Positions 33,417 through 42,572 of a stretch of DNA of 64,000 bases are shown here, in pieces. The number at the start of each line of letters is the position of its first letter. The stretch's first letter is position 1. Below the pieces are notes generated by a model. That model saw only the letters and a program-made list of their open reading frames with translations, ran no database searches and was not told where the DNA came from. The stretch is taken from assembly GCF_001423905.1 (NCBI RefSeq), contig NZ_LMPQ01000009.1, forward strand, positions 87,253 through 151,252, in the 5' to 3' direction. This stretch comes from Frigoribacterium sp. Leaf186 (lineage in GTDB: Bacteria; Actinomycetota; Actinomycetes; Actinomycetales; Microbacteriaceae). The translations under genes and the position numbers were made by a program.

Positions 33417-33548
33417 GTTGCGGCCCACGGCGGGCAGGCGTCGGGGCACGCGGTGGAGTCGGGTGCACGGATTCCTCCACTCGGGCCCGGGGGCCATCGT
33501 GACGATGATAGTCGGTCCCGACGCCTGCCGCGGGCGTTGGATGACGCC

Positions 33549-34001
33549 ATGACCGACGCCATCGTCACGCCCCGCGGCTTCTCGCACGTGCGGCTCACCG
33601 TGACCGACATCCACCGCAGCAAGGCCTTCTACCAGCAGCTCTTCGGCATGCCTCCCGGCAGCGACTTCAGCGACCAGATCGACGACCCGACGATCCACGA
33701 CGACCCGCAGCGCACCTACGGTGGCTGCTCGTTCACCTTCGCCGGCCAGACGCTGGGGCTGCGGCCCGTCGCCCCGGCCGGGGACCGCTTCGACCCCGAC
33801 CGCGTCGGCCTCGACCACCTGAGCTTCTCGGTGGGTTCGGTCGGCGAGCTGCACGAGGCCGCCCGTCGACTGGACGAGCTGGGCGTCGAGCACGGCGAGG
33901 TGACGCCGCTGCCCGCCTTCGGGCTCGTGATCCTGTCGCTGCAGGACCCCGACGACGTCAACCTCGAGCTCGCCGCGCCGCACCCCGACGGCAGGGCGTA
34001 G
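33549..34001 (+). CDS. VOC family protein (glyoxalase/dioxygenase superfamily)
   Basis: This 150-residue protein has paired beta-alpha-beta-beta-beta modules with metal-type residues: His in FSHVRLTVTDI, His in GLDHLSFSVGS and Glu in NLELAAP. Substrates of the superfamily range from methylglyoxal adducts to antibiotics, so no specific function is proposed. The ATG is at 33549, and a small acidic protein gene follows within ten bases of the stop. Confidence 0.88.
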   Translation: MTDAIVTPRGFSHVRLTVTDIHRSKAFYQQLFGMPPGSDFSDQIDDPTIHDDPQRTYGGCSFTFAGQTLGLRPVAPAGDRFDPDRVGLDHLSFSVGSVGELHEAARRLDELGVEHGEVTPLPAFGLVILSLQDPDDVNLELAAPHPDGRA

Positions 34002-34010
34002 CGTGCGGTC

Positions 34011-34166
34011 ATGACCAACGACAGCGGCATCCCGGACGGCTCGACCGACATCACCGAGGACGACAAGCAGTACACCGAAGACCTGGCCGACGGGTCGAAG
34101 CAGGGTCTCGTCGACGACTCCGAGCAGAGCGACGACAGCGAGGTCTCGGACGGCGCCGAGAGCTAG
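34011..34166 (+). CDS. Small acidic protein, 51 residues, ending at an in-frame TAG
   Basis: The frame from ATG 34011 gives a very acidic, disordered-looking protein (TEDDKQYTEDLADGS). It ends at TAG 34164, but the same frame continues with coding-like sequence to a TGA at 34263. It follows the VOC gene closely and converges on Mn-catalase, suggesting a stress setting. Either the short form is real or the TAG is a nonsense mutation or readthrough site. Confidence 0.55.
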   Translation: MTNDSGIPDGSTDITEDDKQYTEDLADGSKQGLVDDSEQSDDSEVSDGAES

Positions 34167-34265
34167 CAGGACGCCGCGTCGACCGTCAAGGACGACGCCA
34201 CGAGTGCCGCGGGCGACGTGAAGGACAGCGCACAGCAGTCGAAGGAGAACGTGCAGGGGGCCTGA
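34167..34265 (+). other. In-frame continuation past the TAG, CsbD/LEA-like
   Basis: Thirty-two further codons read as a Lys/Asp/Ala-rich, helix-prone segment (TVKDDATSAAGDVKDSAQQS). Its composition is like stress proteins of the CsbD/LEA type, so it looks like the original C-terminus. Confidence 0.5.
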
Positions 34266-34294
34266 CCCCACGCACCCGTCCGCCCCGACGCCGG

Positions 34295-34326
34295 AGGCCC
34301 GCCCCGACTCTCGTCGGGGCGGGCCT
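34295..34326. terminator. Bidirectional terminator
   Basis: AGGCCCGCCCCGAC pairs perfectly with GTCGGGGCGGGCCT around TCTC, between the convergent small acidic protein and Mn-catalase genes. Confidence 0.8.
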
Positions 34327-34346
34327 TCGGTCGTTCCAGGGCCGGG

Positions 34347-35300
34347 TCAGTTCGCCGTGGGGCCGTAGTACGACTCGATCTCTTGCAGCTCGAGGTCGGC
34401 CGTGGCCTGGATCAGCTCGAGCAGGTCGGCGTCGAGGCCGGGCGAGAACTCCTCGAGGCGCTCGGGGCTGATCGTCGACGGCACGCCCTGGGGGGCCTGC
34501 TCGGTCGCCGTCAGCTCGGTGCCGTCCTTCGAGGGCGACGGGCCGCGGAAGATCTTGCTCGCCTCGCTCTTGCCGTCGAGGTCGAAGCTGTACTGCTTGC
34601 TCTGCAGGCCGAGGTCGAGCAGCTTCTTCACTTCGGGGAACCTCTCGGCGTTCGTCTTCGGGATCGGCAGCAGCGTGTTCCAGTTGACGCCGAGCGACTC
34701 GAGCGCCTTGGCGTAGGCGTTCTCGTGTGCCTGGTCGCGGACGATCAGGTAGGCGAGGGTGCCCCGGGCGACCGGGTTGTCGGTCATCTCGTAGATGCGG
34801 CACTTCTGCAGGCGACCCGTCGACTCGAGCATGACGTTGTAGAGCAGGTCGAGCGGCAGGTTGCCCGAGTTGTAGACGTAGCTGCCGCTCCACGGGTTGC
34901 CGACCGAGTCGACCGGCAGTGCGCCCTGGGCACCGACCAGGTAGTGGTGGATGTTGCCGGTGTCGAGGGCGACGTTCAGGGGCGTCGCGCCGCCGGCCCC
35001 TGGGGTGTCGAGCGGGTCGGTCAGCTTGCCGCTGTACTCGGGGCTGCCGTCGACCAGGCGCGAGATCGTCGTCCCGATCAACTCGACGTGGCTGATCTCC
35101 TCGGTGCCGACGCCCTGGATCAGGTCGCGGTAGGGCTTGGCGGCCGGGCCGCGGAAGTTCATGGCCTGGAAGAGGTACTGCATCATGGTGCGCATCTCGC
35201 CGAACTGCCCACCGAGCCCCTCTTGCAGGGCGTTGGCGGCCGCGGGGTCGGGCTCGCCGTCGGCGATCTCGTTGATCCAGGTCTGTGCGTGGAAGTACAT
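34347..35300 (-). CDS. Manganese catalase
   Basis: The 317-residue protein matches the non-haem dimanganese catalase family. Ligand motifs include GEMRTMMQYLFQA, GTEEISHVELI and RDQAHENAYAKAL, each with Glu or His ligands of the Mn pair. It disproportionates hydrogen peroxide in the cytoplasm. A perfect AGGAGG precedes the ATG at 35300. Neighbouring small acidic and CsbD-like proteins fit a stress regulon, but no regulator binding site was identified. Confidence 0.95.
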   Translation of the reverse strand: MYFHAQTWINEIADGEPDPAAANALQEGLGGQFGEMRTMMQYLFQAMNFRGPAAKPYRDLIQGVGTEEISHVELIGTTISRLVDGSPEYSGKLTDPLDTPGAGGATPLNVALDTGNIHHYLVGAQGALPVDSVGNPWSGSYVYNSGNLPLDLLYNVMLESTGRLQKCRIYEMTDNPVARGTLAYLIVRDQAHENAYAKALESLGVNWNTLLPIPKTNAERFPEVKKLLDLGLQSKQYSFDLDGKSEASKIFRGPSPSKDGTELTATEQAPQGVPSTISPERLEEFSPGLDADLLELIQATADLELQEIESYYGPTAN

Positions 35301-35472
35301 GGGGCCTCCTCGTGTGTTCTGGCGACGCGATGCCGTCGTCCTCAGCGTGCGCCCCGTCCGGGGGGTCCGGTGACGGGTTGACGACCTCGGCAGCTGTCGT
35401 GTAGCCGTCTGGCCGCACCGCGCCTCCCGGGCGGGTCGGCCCTCGGCGCGCCCGACACGCCAGGATGGGCGG

Positions 35473-36597
35473 ATGCCTTCGTCACCCCGCGCCCGTCTCG
35501 TGCGTCGGTCGGCCGGAACGGCCGCCCGGGCCGACACCCCGCCCAGCCCGATGCAGCGCCCCGGTGCCTTCCGGTTCGGCCTGATCGCGACCCTCGGCGG
35601 CGGGTTGGGCGTCGGCATCATCGTCGCCCTGATGGCCCTGTCGACGATCCTCGTCTACATCGGCCTCGCGTTCTTCCTGGCCCTGGCCTTCGAGCCCGTC
35701 GTCCGTCGCCTCGCGCGGGCGGGCGCCCCTCGGTGGGTCGGCGTCGTCGTCGCGGTCGTGCTGGTCGTCGGGGTGGTCGTCGGCATCGTCGCCGCCGTCG
35801 TGCCGAGGCTGATCGAGCAGATCGGCGACGTCGTGCGGACCGCCCCGGCCGCGTTGCAGGAGCTCTCGCGCCAGCCCTGGGTGCAGCAGACGGTCGAGAC
35901 CATCGGCTTCGACCTCGACATCGACGACGCCGTCGGGGCCGTGACGTCGTACCTGCTCGACCCCGACCAGCTGCTCGCGCTGGGCGGCGGGCTGCTGGCC
36001 GTCGGGCGCGGCATCACCAACGGGATCACCGCCGTCATCGTGGTCGCCATCCTGACGCTCTACTTCGCCATCACGCTGCCGCAGATGCTGCGGTCGCTCA
36101 GCCGGGCCGTGCCGCGCAGCCACCGCGAGAACGTCATGAGCATCGCGGACGAGATCTTCTTGTCGGTCGGTCGCTACGTCGCCGGGCAGGTGGCGCTCGC
36201 CGCGATCAACGCCGTCTTCGTCTTCGTCGTGCTCGAGATCGCGGGCGGGCCGTTGCCGGTGCTGTTCGCGACCCTGGCCTTCTTGGGAGCGCTCATCCCC
36301 GTGGTCGGCACCGTGGTCGCCTACTCGATCATCATCGCCGCCACGATCACCGTCTCGCCGGTGACGGCGATCGTGGTCGGCGTCGTGCTGCTCGTCTACG
36401 CCCAGGTCGAGGCCTACGTGCTGACCCCGCGGGTGATGTCGAAGGCCGTCGCCGTGCCCGGTGCCCTCGTGATCGTGGCGGCGTTCGGCGGCGGGGCCCT
36501 GGGCGGCGTGCTCGGCGCCCTCGTCGCGATCCCGATCGCGACGGCCGGCGTGGTCGTCTTCGAGCGCGTCGTGGTGCCGCGGCAGCAGCGGGTCTAG
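35473..36597 (+). CDS. AI-2E/PerM family permease
   Basis: This 374-residue protein has about eight hydrophobic segments and the family profile of a long periplasmic or amphipathic middle region followed by a C-terminal block (LIPVVGTVVAYSI, VEAYVLTPRVMSKAV). Members include the autoinducer-2 exporter TqsA and Na+/H+ antiporters, so the cargo is open. It begins with an ATG about 170 bases from the divergent catalase gene; a 10-mer copy lies between them. Confidence 0.9.
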   Translation: MPSSPRARLVRRSAGTAARADTPPSPMQRPGAFRFGLIATLGGGLGVGIIVALMALSTILVYIGLAFFLALAFEPVVRRLARAGAPRWVGVVVAVVLVVGVVVGIVAAVVPRLIEQIGDVVRTAPAALQELSRQPWVQQTVETIGFDLDIDDAVGAVTSYLLDPDQLLALGGGLLAVGRGITNGITAVIVVAILTLYFAITLPQMLRSLSRAVPRSHRENVMSIADEIFLSVGRYVAGQVALAAINAVFVFVVLEIAGGPLPVLFATLAFLGALIPVVGTVVAYSIIIAATITVSPVTAIVVGVVLLVYAQVEAYVLTPRVMSKAVAVPGALVIVAAFGGGALGGVLGALVAIPIATAGVVVFERVVVPRQQRV

Positions 36598-36708
36598 TCG
36601 GTACGGCCGGGCGGTTCGTTCGGGCATCTCGTCCGAACGGCGCGTGTGATCGGTGGATCCGGTCGAGGTGTCTGGTCTGCGGGCGGCCGCGCCGCTAGCG
36701 TGACCGAC

Positions 36709-37560
36709 ATGAGCGCGGTTCGAGTGGACGTGACCCTGTCGGACGGAGCCACCCTGGCGGTCACGCGGTGGCCGGGCGAGGGGCCGGCGGTGGTGCTGTT
36801 GCATGCGGGGGTGGCCGATCGGCGCAGCTGGACGGCGGTCGCCGACGAGCTCGCGGGTGAGGGCCTCGACCTCGTCGCGTACGACCGCCGGGGCTTCGGC
36901 GAGAGCCCGGCCCACGCCGAGGGCAGCGAGGCCACGCACCTGGGCGACCTCGTCGAGGTGATCGACCGCCTGGACGTCGGCCGCGCGGTCGTCGTCGGCA
37001 ACTCGATGGGCGGCGCCCTCGCCCTCGACCTCGCGCTGACCGAGCCGACCCGGGTGGCCGCCGTGCTGCTGATCGGCGCCGCGGTCAGCGGCATGACCGA
37101 CGACGACACCCCCTTCGACTGGACGCCCGACCCCGCGACGGGACCGCTGATGGAGGCCCTGGACGAGGCGTCCGGCAGCGGTGACGTCGACGCGCAGGTG
37201 GGCCTGCTGGCACACCTCTGGCTCGACGGGCCGACGAGTGACGTGGGACGGGTCACGGGTGCACCGCGCGAACTGTTCGCGCGGATGAACGAGCGCATCC
37301 TCGAGGTCGACGCCGCCGACGACGCGGGCGACGCGGGCCTGGACGCCTGGACGCGGCTCGGGGCGGTCGAGGCGCCGGTCCTGGCGACCTGGGGCGCCCT
37401 GGACATCCCCGCCGACGAGCCGTTCTACGCCGAGACGGCCCGGCGGATCGGTCAGGGCCCCGGGCGGGTCCTACCGGGCGTGGCCCACCTGCCGGGGCTG
37501 GAGCAGCCTGCCCTCGTGGCCGACCTCGTCCGCGAGGTGGTGCACGGCCGGGCCGTGTGA
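36709..37560 (+). CDS. Alpha/beta-fold hydrolase
   Basis: The 283-residue protein has HAGVADRRSW as oxyanion-hole region, nucleophile elbow GNSMGG, an Asp in ATWGALDIPA and a late His in GVAHLPGLEQ. These form a Ser-Asp-His triad. The substrate is unknown; esters, lactones or epoxides are possible. It appears monocistronic, with a hairpin after the stop. Confidence 0.9.
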   Translation: MSAVRVDVTLSDGATLAVTRWPGEGPAVVLLHAGVADRRSWTAVADELAGEGLDLVAYDRRGFGESPAHAEGSEATHLGDLVEVIDRLDVGRAVVVGNSMGGALALDLALTEPTRVAAVLLIGAAVSGMTDDDTPFDWTPDPATGPLMEALDEASGSGDVDAQVGLLAHLWLDGPTSDVGRVTGAPRELFARMNERILEVDAADDAGDAGLDAWTRLGAVEAPVLATWGALDIPADEPFYAETARRIGQGPGRVLPGVAHLPGLEQPALVADLVREVVHGRAV

Positions 37561-37632
37561 CGACGACGGGCCACCCGCCCGGGCGGGAGCCCGGCGGGTT
37601 CAGGTCGCCGGACCCCCGGGGCCACGGCAGCC

Positions 37633-37649
37633 GTCGACCGGGGGTCGAC
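37633..37649 (+). terminator. Hairpin after the alpha/beta hydrolase gene
   Basis: GTCGACC pairs with GGTCGAC around GGG. It is short and lacks a T-tract, so it is a weak terminator candidate. Confidence 0.4.
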
Positions 37650-37749
37650 GACGGGGTGTGGCGGGGGCGGCGGGGTCTGGGCCTGCGAGAAGACTAGCCA
37701 CCTGGGGCCGCGAGGTGAAGAGGCGGACCGCACCCGCGCCTCCTGGACG

Positions 37750-38001
37750 TCAGACGGTCGGGCCGCCAGGACCGTCGTCGGTGGACGAGGCGGACGGACG
37801 CGCCGGACCGGCCGGCCCGTCGTCGGCGAGCAGCAGGTCCATGCGCAGTTCGCGTTCACGCGTGACGGCCGACAGGGCACGGATCACCCAGAGCAGGGTG
37901 CGGATCAACAGCACGCCCAGCGTGATCGCGAGGGCCGCGACCACCACGAAGAACACGGGGTAGAGGACGCCGATGAGCGAGAAGCCGGAGCCGTAGGTCA
38001 T
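37750..38001 (-). CDS. Small membrane protein, 83 residues
   Basis: One long hydrophobic stretch near residues 8-37 (FSLIGVLYPVFFVVVAALAI onward) is followed by a basic region and an acidic, Pro/Gly-rich C-terminal tail. The topology is probably one membrane pass with the tail in the cytoplasm. I do not recognise the family. A 10-mer copy overlaps the region just beyond its stop. Confidence 0.65.
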   Translation of the reverse strand: MTYGSGFSLIGVLYPVFFVVVAALAITLGVLLIRTLLWVIRALSAVTRERELRMDLLLADDGPAGPARPSASSTDDGPGGPTV

Positions 38002-38062
38002 GGCTCCACGCTAGGCCACGGCCGCGAGGGGGCGGCTCCGTCTCGCGACGGAGCCGCCGGTG

Positions 38063-38260
38063 TCACTCCTCGGCGTCGGCGGGGCTCTCGTCCGCCTGCG
38101 CGGTCTCGTCCACGCGGTCACGCAGGTGGTCCGCCATGGCGGCGGCCCCCTCGTCGCCGTGGTCGGCCTCGACCTGTTCGATCAGGCCGCTCAGCTTCTC
38201 GTCGTCGGTGGCCTCGGTGGCGCCGTCCATGACGGGCTCGGTCTGCTTCTGGTCGCTCAT
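38063..38260 (-). CDS. Small acidic hypothetical protein, 65 residues
   Basis: The product is strongly acidic and soluble, with residues 19-55 probably helical (DDEKLSGLIEQVEADHGDEG). Similar small acidic proteins are common in Microbacteriaceae, but I cannot assign a function. It begins with an ATG at 38260, divergent from the RecQ-like gene. Confidence 0.6.
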   Translation of the reverse strand: MSDQKQTEPVMDGATEATDDEKLSGLIEQVEADHGDEGAAAMADHLRDRVDETAQADESPADAEE

Positions 38261-38456
38261 GGCGTGAACGCTACGCCCCCGACCACGGCACGATCACGGC
38301 GACGGCGCCGAGCGGGCCGTCGAGGACCGTCGGGGGTAGGGTCCGGCGCTCGACGGCGCCGGGGTACGCGAGGGCCGGGCATCGCCTGGCAGCGCCGCGC
38401 GTGTCGCCCGGCGCGTGCCTGGGATGGACCTCTGCCCCACCAGGACCGAGGACCAC

Positions 38457-40163
38457 ATGAGCGCCGCCACGCACCGCACCGCCCGCATCACGCACCGCAC
38501 CGCCCGCACCGCCCGCCGTGACGAGATCGTCCGTGCCGCCGCCGACCTGTTCGGCTGGGACGACCTGCACCCCGCCCAGCTCGAGGCCCTGGAGGCGGTG
38601 GTCGCCGGGCGGGACACCCTGGCGGTCATGCCCACCGGCTTCGGGAAGTCCGCGATCTACCAGGTGGCCGGCGCGGTGCTCGACGGGCCCACCGTCGTCG
38701 TGTCGCCGCTCATCGCGTTGCAGGCCGACCAGGTCGCCGGCCTGGTCGGGCGCCCCGACGCCCCGCCCGCCGTCGCGATCAACTCGGGCCACACCGACGC
38801 CGAGAACGACGAGGGCTGGCGGCGGCTGGCCGAGGGAGAGGTCACCTACGTGTTCCTCGCCCCCGAACAGCTCGCCCGTGACGAGACCGTCGAGCGACTG
38901 GGCGACGCCGGGGTCGCCCTCTTGGTCGTCGACGAGGCGCACTGCGTGTCGTCGTGGGGCCACGACTTCCGGCCCGACTACCTGCACCTCGGCGAGGTCG
39001 TCGATCGCCTGGGCGGGCCGACCGTGCTGGCGCTGACCGCGACGGGGTCGGGCCCCGTGCGCGACGAGATCGTCGAGCGGTTGCGGCTCGACGACCCGCT
39101 CGTGCTGAGCCACGGCTTCGACCGGCCGAACCTGTCGCTCGAGGTCGTCCGGCACGAGGACGACGACGAGAAGGCCCGCGCGGTCGTCGACCAGGTGGCC
39201 GCCCTGACGACCCCGGGCATCGTCTACGTCGCGACGCGCAAGGCGACCGAGGACTACGCCCGCGCCATCGCCGAGCGGTGCCCCGACCGGACGGTCGTCG
39301 GCTACCACGGAGGTCAGCGCTCGGCCGAACGGGGCGAGCTGCACGAGCGGTTCCACGCGGGGGAGGTCGACGTGGTCGTCGCGACGAGCGCCTTCGGCAT
39401 GGGCATCGACAAGCCCGACGTCCGATTCGTCGTGCACGCCGACGTGCCCGACTCGCTCGACTCGTACTACCAGGAGATCGGTCGAGCCGGGCGCGACGGC
39501 GACCCGGCCACGGCGACGCTGCACTACCGACCCGAAGACCTGTCGCTGCGGTCGTTCTTCGCCTCGGGCCTGCCGGGGCGGGCCGACCTGCGCGGCGTCT
39601 TCACGGCGCTCTCGGCGGCGGGCCGGCCGGTCCGCCGGTCGGAGGTCGCCGACCAGCTCGCGCTCGGGGCCCGGACGGTCTCGCGCCTGATCGACCTGCT
39701 GCTCGAGGCGGGGACGCTGACCGAGTCGTCGAAGGGGTTCGAGCCGGTCGACGGATTCGACGCGAAGGCGGCCGCCGAAGCCGCCCGGCGGGTCGCCCAG
39801 ACCCGGGAGCGCGTCGAGCACTCCCGCATCGAGATGATGCGCACCTTCGCCGAGGCTCCCGGTTGCCGCCGGCACTTCCTGCTCGGCTACTTCGGCGAGG
39901 ACTCGCCGGAGCGCTGCGGCAACTGCGACGGCTGCCGGGCGGCCGGGCAGGCCGAGGAGGCGCGCGAGGGCGGGCAGGGTGATCGCACCGACACCGCGCC
40001 TCCCGCGTTCGCGAACGGGGCCCGCGTCGAGCACGCGACCTGGGGCGCGGGCACGGTGATGAGCACCGACGACGACCGCATGACGGTGTTCTTCGAGAGC
40101 GAGGGTTACAAGGTGCTGGCCGTCGCCGACGTGGTCGACCACGAGCTGCTCACGCCGGCCTGA
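38457..40163 (+). CDS. RecQ-family ATP-dependent DNA helicase
   Basis: This 568-residue SF2 helicase has motif I MPTGFGKSA, motif II VDEAHCVSSWGHDFRPDY (DEAH), motif V FGMGIDKPDVRF and motif VI YYQEIGRAGRDG. A zinc-binding cluster follows (CRRHFLLGYFGE, CGNCDGC). There is no HRDC domain; instead the last 55 residues form a small beta-rich module (ARVEHATWGAGTVMSTDDDR). It unwinds DNA 3' to 5' in recombination and fork repair. ATG 38457 is used. Two motif copies lie around the zinc/C-terminal junction. Confidence 0.93.
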   Translation: MSAATHRTARITHRTARTARRDEIVRAAADLFGWDDLHPAQLEALEAVVAGRDTLAVMPTGFGKSAIYQVAGAVLDGPTVVVSPLIALQADQVAGLVGRPDAPPAVAINSGHTDAENDEGWRRLAEGEVTYVFLAPEQLARDETVERLGDAGVALLVVDEAHCVSSWGHDFRPDYLHLGEVVDRLGGPTVLALTATGSGPVRDEIVERLRLDDPLVLSHGFDRPNLSLEVVRHEDDDEKARAVVDQVAALTTPGIVYVATRKATEDYARAIAERCPDRTVVGYHGGQRSAERGELHERFHAGEVDVVVATSAFGMGIDKPDVRFVVHADVPDSLDSYYQEIGRAGRDGDPATATLHYRPEDLSLRSFFASGLPGRADLRGVFTALSAAGRPVRRSEVADQLALGARTVSRLIDLLLEAGTLTESSKGFEPVDGFDAKAAAEAARRVAQTRERVEHSRIEMMRTFAEAPGCRRHFLLGYFGEDSPERCGNCDGCRAAGQAEEAREGGQGDRTDTAPPAFANGARVEHATWGAGTVMSTDDDRMTVFFESEGYKVLAVADVVDHELLTPA

Positions 40164-40204
40164 CGGCGGCCTGACGGCGGCACGCGGAACGCGGCGGGCC
40201 GCCG

Positions 40205-40897
40205 TCAGGCGGGTTCGTCGGCGGCGGCCAGCACCGTCGCGATCGTTCGGGGGTGGGCCAGCACGCGGAAGTGACCGCCGGCGTGCAGGCGGACGTTGAC
40301 GGCGCCGGGCAGCTCGCTGCCCTCGGGGATGTGCGGGTCGAACTCGCCGTAGACCGAGGTGATGCGGCCGTTGACCGACTCGTCCCGCCCGAGCAGCACG
40401 GTCGTGGCGTCGCGCGGCGAGAAGGCGCGGAGGGCGGGCAGCACCAGCCAGCTGGCGTACCGCGACCCCGAGAAGGGTGAGCAGACGGCGACCATCGACC
40501 GCACGCGACGCGTCTCGTCGAGCAGGGCCATGACGTACTTGCCGATCAGGCCGCCCTTGCTGTGGGCGACGATCACGACGTCGGTGAGCCCGTGCCCGAC
40601 CAGGTAGGCGGCGACGTCGCGGGCCGTGGCCTCGACGGGGCGGCTGTTCCAGCGGAGGTCGTCGAGCACGTGGACCGGGTGGCCCTCGGCGTTCAGCCGT
40701 TCGATCATCGGTCGGAGGAAGGCCCAGGTCTCCCAGACGCCGGGGATCACGAGCACCGGCCGCCCGTCGCCGCCGAGGTAGCGCTCGGGATCGCGGGGGC
40801 TCGTCACGGCACGGATCTGCCAGACGGCGGCGTAGGCGTAGTCCTCGAGCCACCAGACGGCGTGACGGACGATGCGTCGGGGGTCGATCCAGGGCAT
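40205..40897 (-). CDS. Alpha/beta hydrolase, lipase-like
   Basis: The 230-residue protein has the elbow AHSKGG, with the nucleophile Ser flanked as in triacylglycerol lipase/PGAP1-type esterases, an Asp region in VYGEFDPHIPEGS and a late GGHFRVL His. It probably hydrolyses an ester. There is no signal peptide, although the N-terminal WWLEDYAYAAVW is hydrophobic. It converges with the RecQ-like gene. Confidence 0.85.
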   Translation of the reverse strand: MPWIDPRRIVRHAVWWLEDYAYAAVWQIRAVTSPRDPERYLGGDGRPVLVIPGVWETWAFLRPMIERLNAEGHPVHVLDDLRWNSRPVEATARDVAAYLVGHGLTDVVIVAHSKGGLIGKYVMALLDETRRVRSMVAVCSPFSGSRYASWLVLPALRAFSPRDATTVLLGRDESVNGRITSVYGEFDPHIPEGSELPGAVNVRLHAGGHFRVLAHPRTIATVLAAADEPA

Positions 40898-40935
40898 CCC
40901 CCGACCCTAGGCGTCGGGACCGGCGGCGTGCCGGG

Positions 40936-42123
40936 TCAGACGCTGTCGGGGTCGAGCACGAGGGTCGTGCCCTCGAACAGGTGTTGTTCGTCGTCGATGA
41001 CCTGCAACCCTTGGTTCAGGTAGAGCAGGGCCGAGACCGAGACGCCGAAGCGCTGGGCGACGACGTCGATGAGGTCGCCGGGCGCCACGGTGTAGCGCTT
41101 GGGCGCCCCGCTCGCCGTCGTCGCCTCGAGCGTCCCGGTGGCGAACGCCGTCGCGCCGGAGTCCACCGGCGCGATGTTCGTCTGACGGGCCGGCACCGAC
41201 CAGGCGACGGGCGCGACCGCGAGGACCTTGCCGGTCGCGAGCTCGACCGGGACGTCCGAGGAGGTGCTGGTCGAGTACACGACGAGGGTCGAGAGGTACG
41301 AGGGCTGGCTGACCGCGCCGAAGCTGCCCGACGCCGACGTCGGAGCGGCGGTGGGGCCGTCGATGCCGACGCCCCCGTCGCCGCCGTAGGTGACGCCGTC
41401 ACCCACCGACGGGGCGATCTCGAAGAACGCGGCGGTCACCGGGACGGGCAGGCTGGACGTGGCGTTCGTCAGCTCGGCCGAGTAGGTGTCGTCGCCGACG
41501 GCCACGACCCGGTAGTGGAAGTGGACGCTGCCCTTGGGCGACGCGACGTCGGCCTCGGCGACCACCGTGCCGGCGGCGACCGGCGTGACGAACGGCGCGG
41601 GCACGGACGCGTCCTGCGGCGGCGGGGTGGCGGCCCGGGGCGAGGGCGACGACGAGGCGGTCGGCAGCGGGGAGGGCGACGGCGACGCGCTCGCGGTGGG
41701 CGAGGAGGTGCGGGCGACCGTGGTCGGGCGGGGTGCCTCGGTGGGGGCTCCGGCGGCGAACGGGGTCGAACCGGTCGTGAAGAGGACGGCGCTCACGACG
41801 ACGGAGACGAGGGCCGCGCCCGCGACGACGCCTCCGACGATCGCGAGGCGTCGGCGCCCGGAGCGGGGTGCGGGGTCGTCGTCACCGACGCCCTCGACCG
41901 GGGCCGATCCCGCTGCGGGGACGTCGGCGTCGCGGTGCGACCAGGCGACGAACCGGGGCCCGGTGCCGGTGCTGGTGCCGGTGCCGGTGCCGGTGTCGGG
42001 GCTGGTGCCGGTGCTCGGCTCGGAGGCCGTCGTCGAGCCCTCGGCCGACGGGGGTGGAGCGAACAGCTCGTGCCCGGGCGTCAGGCCCTCGTCGTCGTCC
42101 GCCCCTGGTGTGTGCCGTGCCAT
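40936..42123 (-). CDS. LysM domain membrane protein
   Basis: The 395-residue protein has a cytoplasmic N-terminal part with Gly/Thr dipeptide repeats (encoded by a GGTGCC-type hexamer run near 41966), one membrane segment (LAIVGGVVAGAALVSVVVSA, about 92-115) and a Ser/Pro/Thr-rich linker. An extracytoplasmic domain follows, then a LysM domain near the C-terminus (YTVAPGDLIDVVAQRFGVSV). LysM should bind peptidoglycan. The middle domain (about 190-330) is not recognised. It is probably anchored at the envelope. Confidence 0.8.
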   Translation of the reverse strand: MARHTPGADDDEGLTPGHELFAPPPSAEGSTTASEPSTGTSPDTGTGTGTSTGTGPRFVAWSHRDADVPAAGSAPVEGVGDDDPAPRSGRRRLAIVGGVVAGAALVSVVVSAVLFTTGSTPFAAGAPTEAPRPTTVARTSSPTASASPSPSPLPTASSSPSPRAATPPPQDASVPAPFVTPVAAGTVVAEADVASPKGSVHFHYRVVAVGDDTYSAELTNATSSLPVPVTAAFFEIAPSVGDGVTYGGDGGVGIDGPTAAPTSASGSFGAVSQPSYLSTLVVYSTSTSSDVPVELATGKVLAVAPVAWSVPARQTNIAPVDSGATAFATGTLEATTASGAPKRYTVAPGDLIDVVAQRFGVSVSALLYLNQGLQVIDDEQHLFEGTTLVLDPDSV

Positions 42124-42318
42124 GGTGCCCCCTCCGCGACGATCCTAGGGGGCGCCGTCGGCCGGGTCGAGATCGGTCGGTCTCGACCCCGTCGGCCGGG
42201 GCACGTCGAGGGGGCGTGACCCGGAACAGCCTGTGAACGTCGGACCCGGCGCGGCCGGGCGGCCTACCGTGTGCCAGGTACCGGGGCTCACCGGTCGTCC
42301 ACAACCAGGAGGTACGGC

Positions 42319-42495
42319 ATGTCCGTCGGAGACAAGGCAAAAGATTTCGTCCAGAAGGCCGCCGGCAAGGCCGAAGAGGCCGTCGGCAAGCGCACGGACG
42401 ACGAGGAGCTCATCAAGCAGGGCCACAAGGACCAGCGCATGAGCGAAGAGCGTCTCGAGACCGAGAAGGCCAAGGACGACCTCGGCAAGAACTGA
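42319..42495 (+). CDS. CsbD-family stress protein
   Basis: This 58-residue, Lys/Glu-rich protein (GDKAKDFVQKAAGKAEEAVG) matches the CsbD family of small general-stress proteins. AGGAGG lies seven bases before the ATG at 42319. A very strong terminator follows, which suggests high expression as a separate transcript. The molecular function of the family is unknown. Confidence 0.85.
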   Translation: MSVGDKAKDFVQKAAGKAEEAVGKRTDDEELIKQGHKDQRMSEERLETEKAKDDLGKN

Positions 42496-42523
42496 CCTCA
42501 GCGTCGGCTCGCGCCGACCCGAC

Positions 42524-42557
42524 GAAGGGCCCGGCATCCACGGATGCCGGGCCCTTC
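42524..42557 (+). terminator. Terminator of the csbD-like gene
   Basis: Perfect 16-base stem GAAGGGCCCGGCATCC with its complement and a minimal loop; it probably serves the convergent SGNH-GAF gene as well. Confidence 0.85.
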
Positions 42558-42572
42558 GACGTTCCGCCGCGG

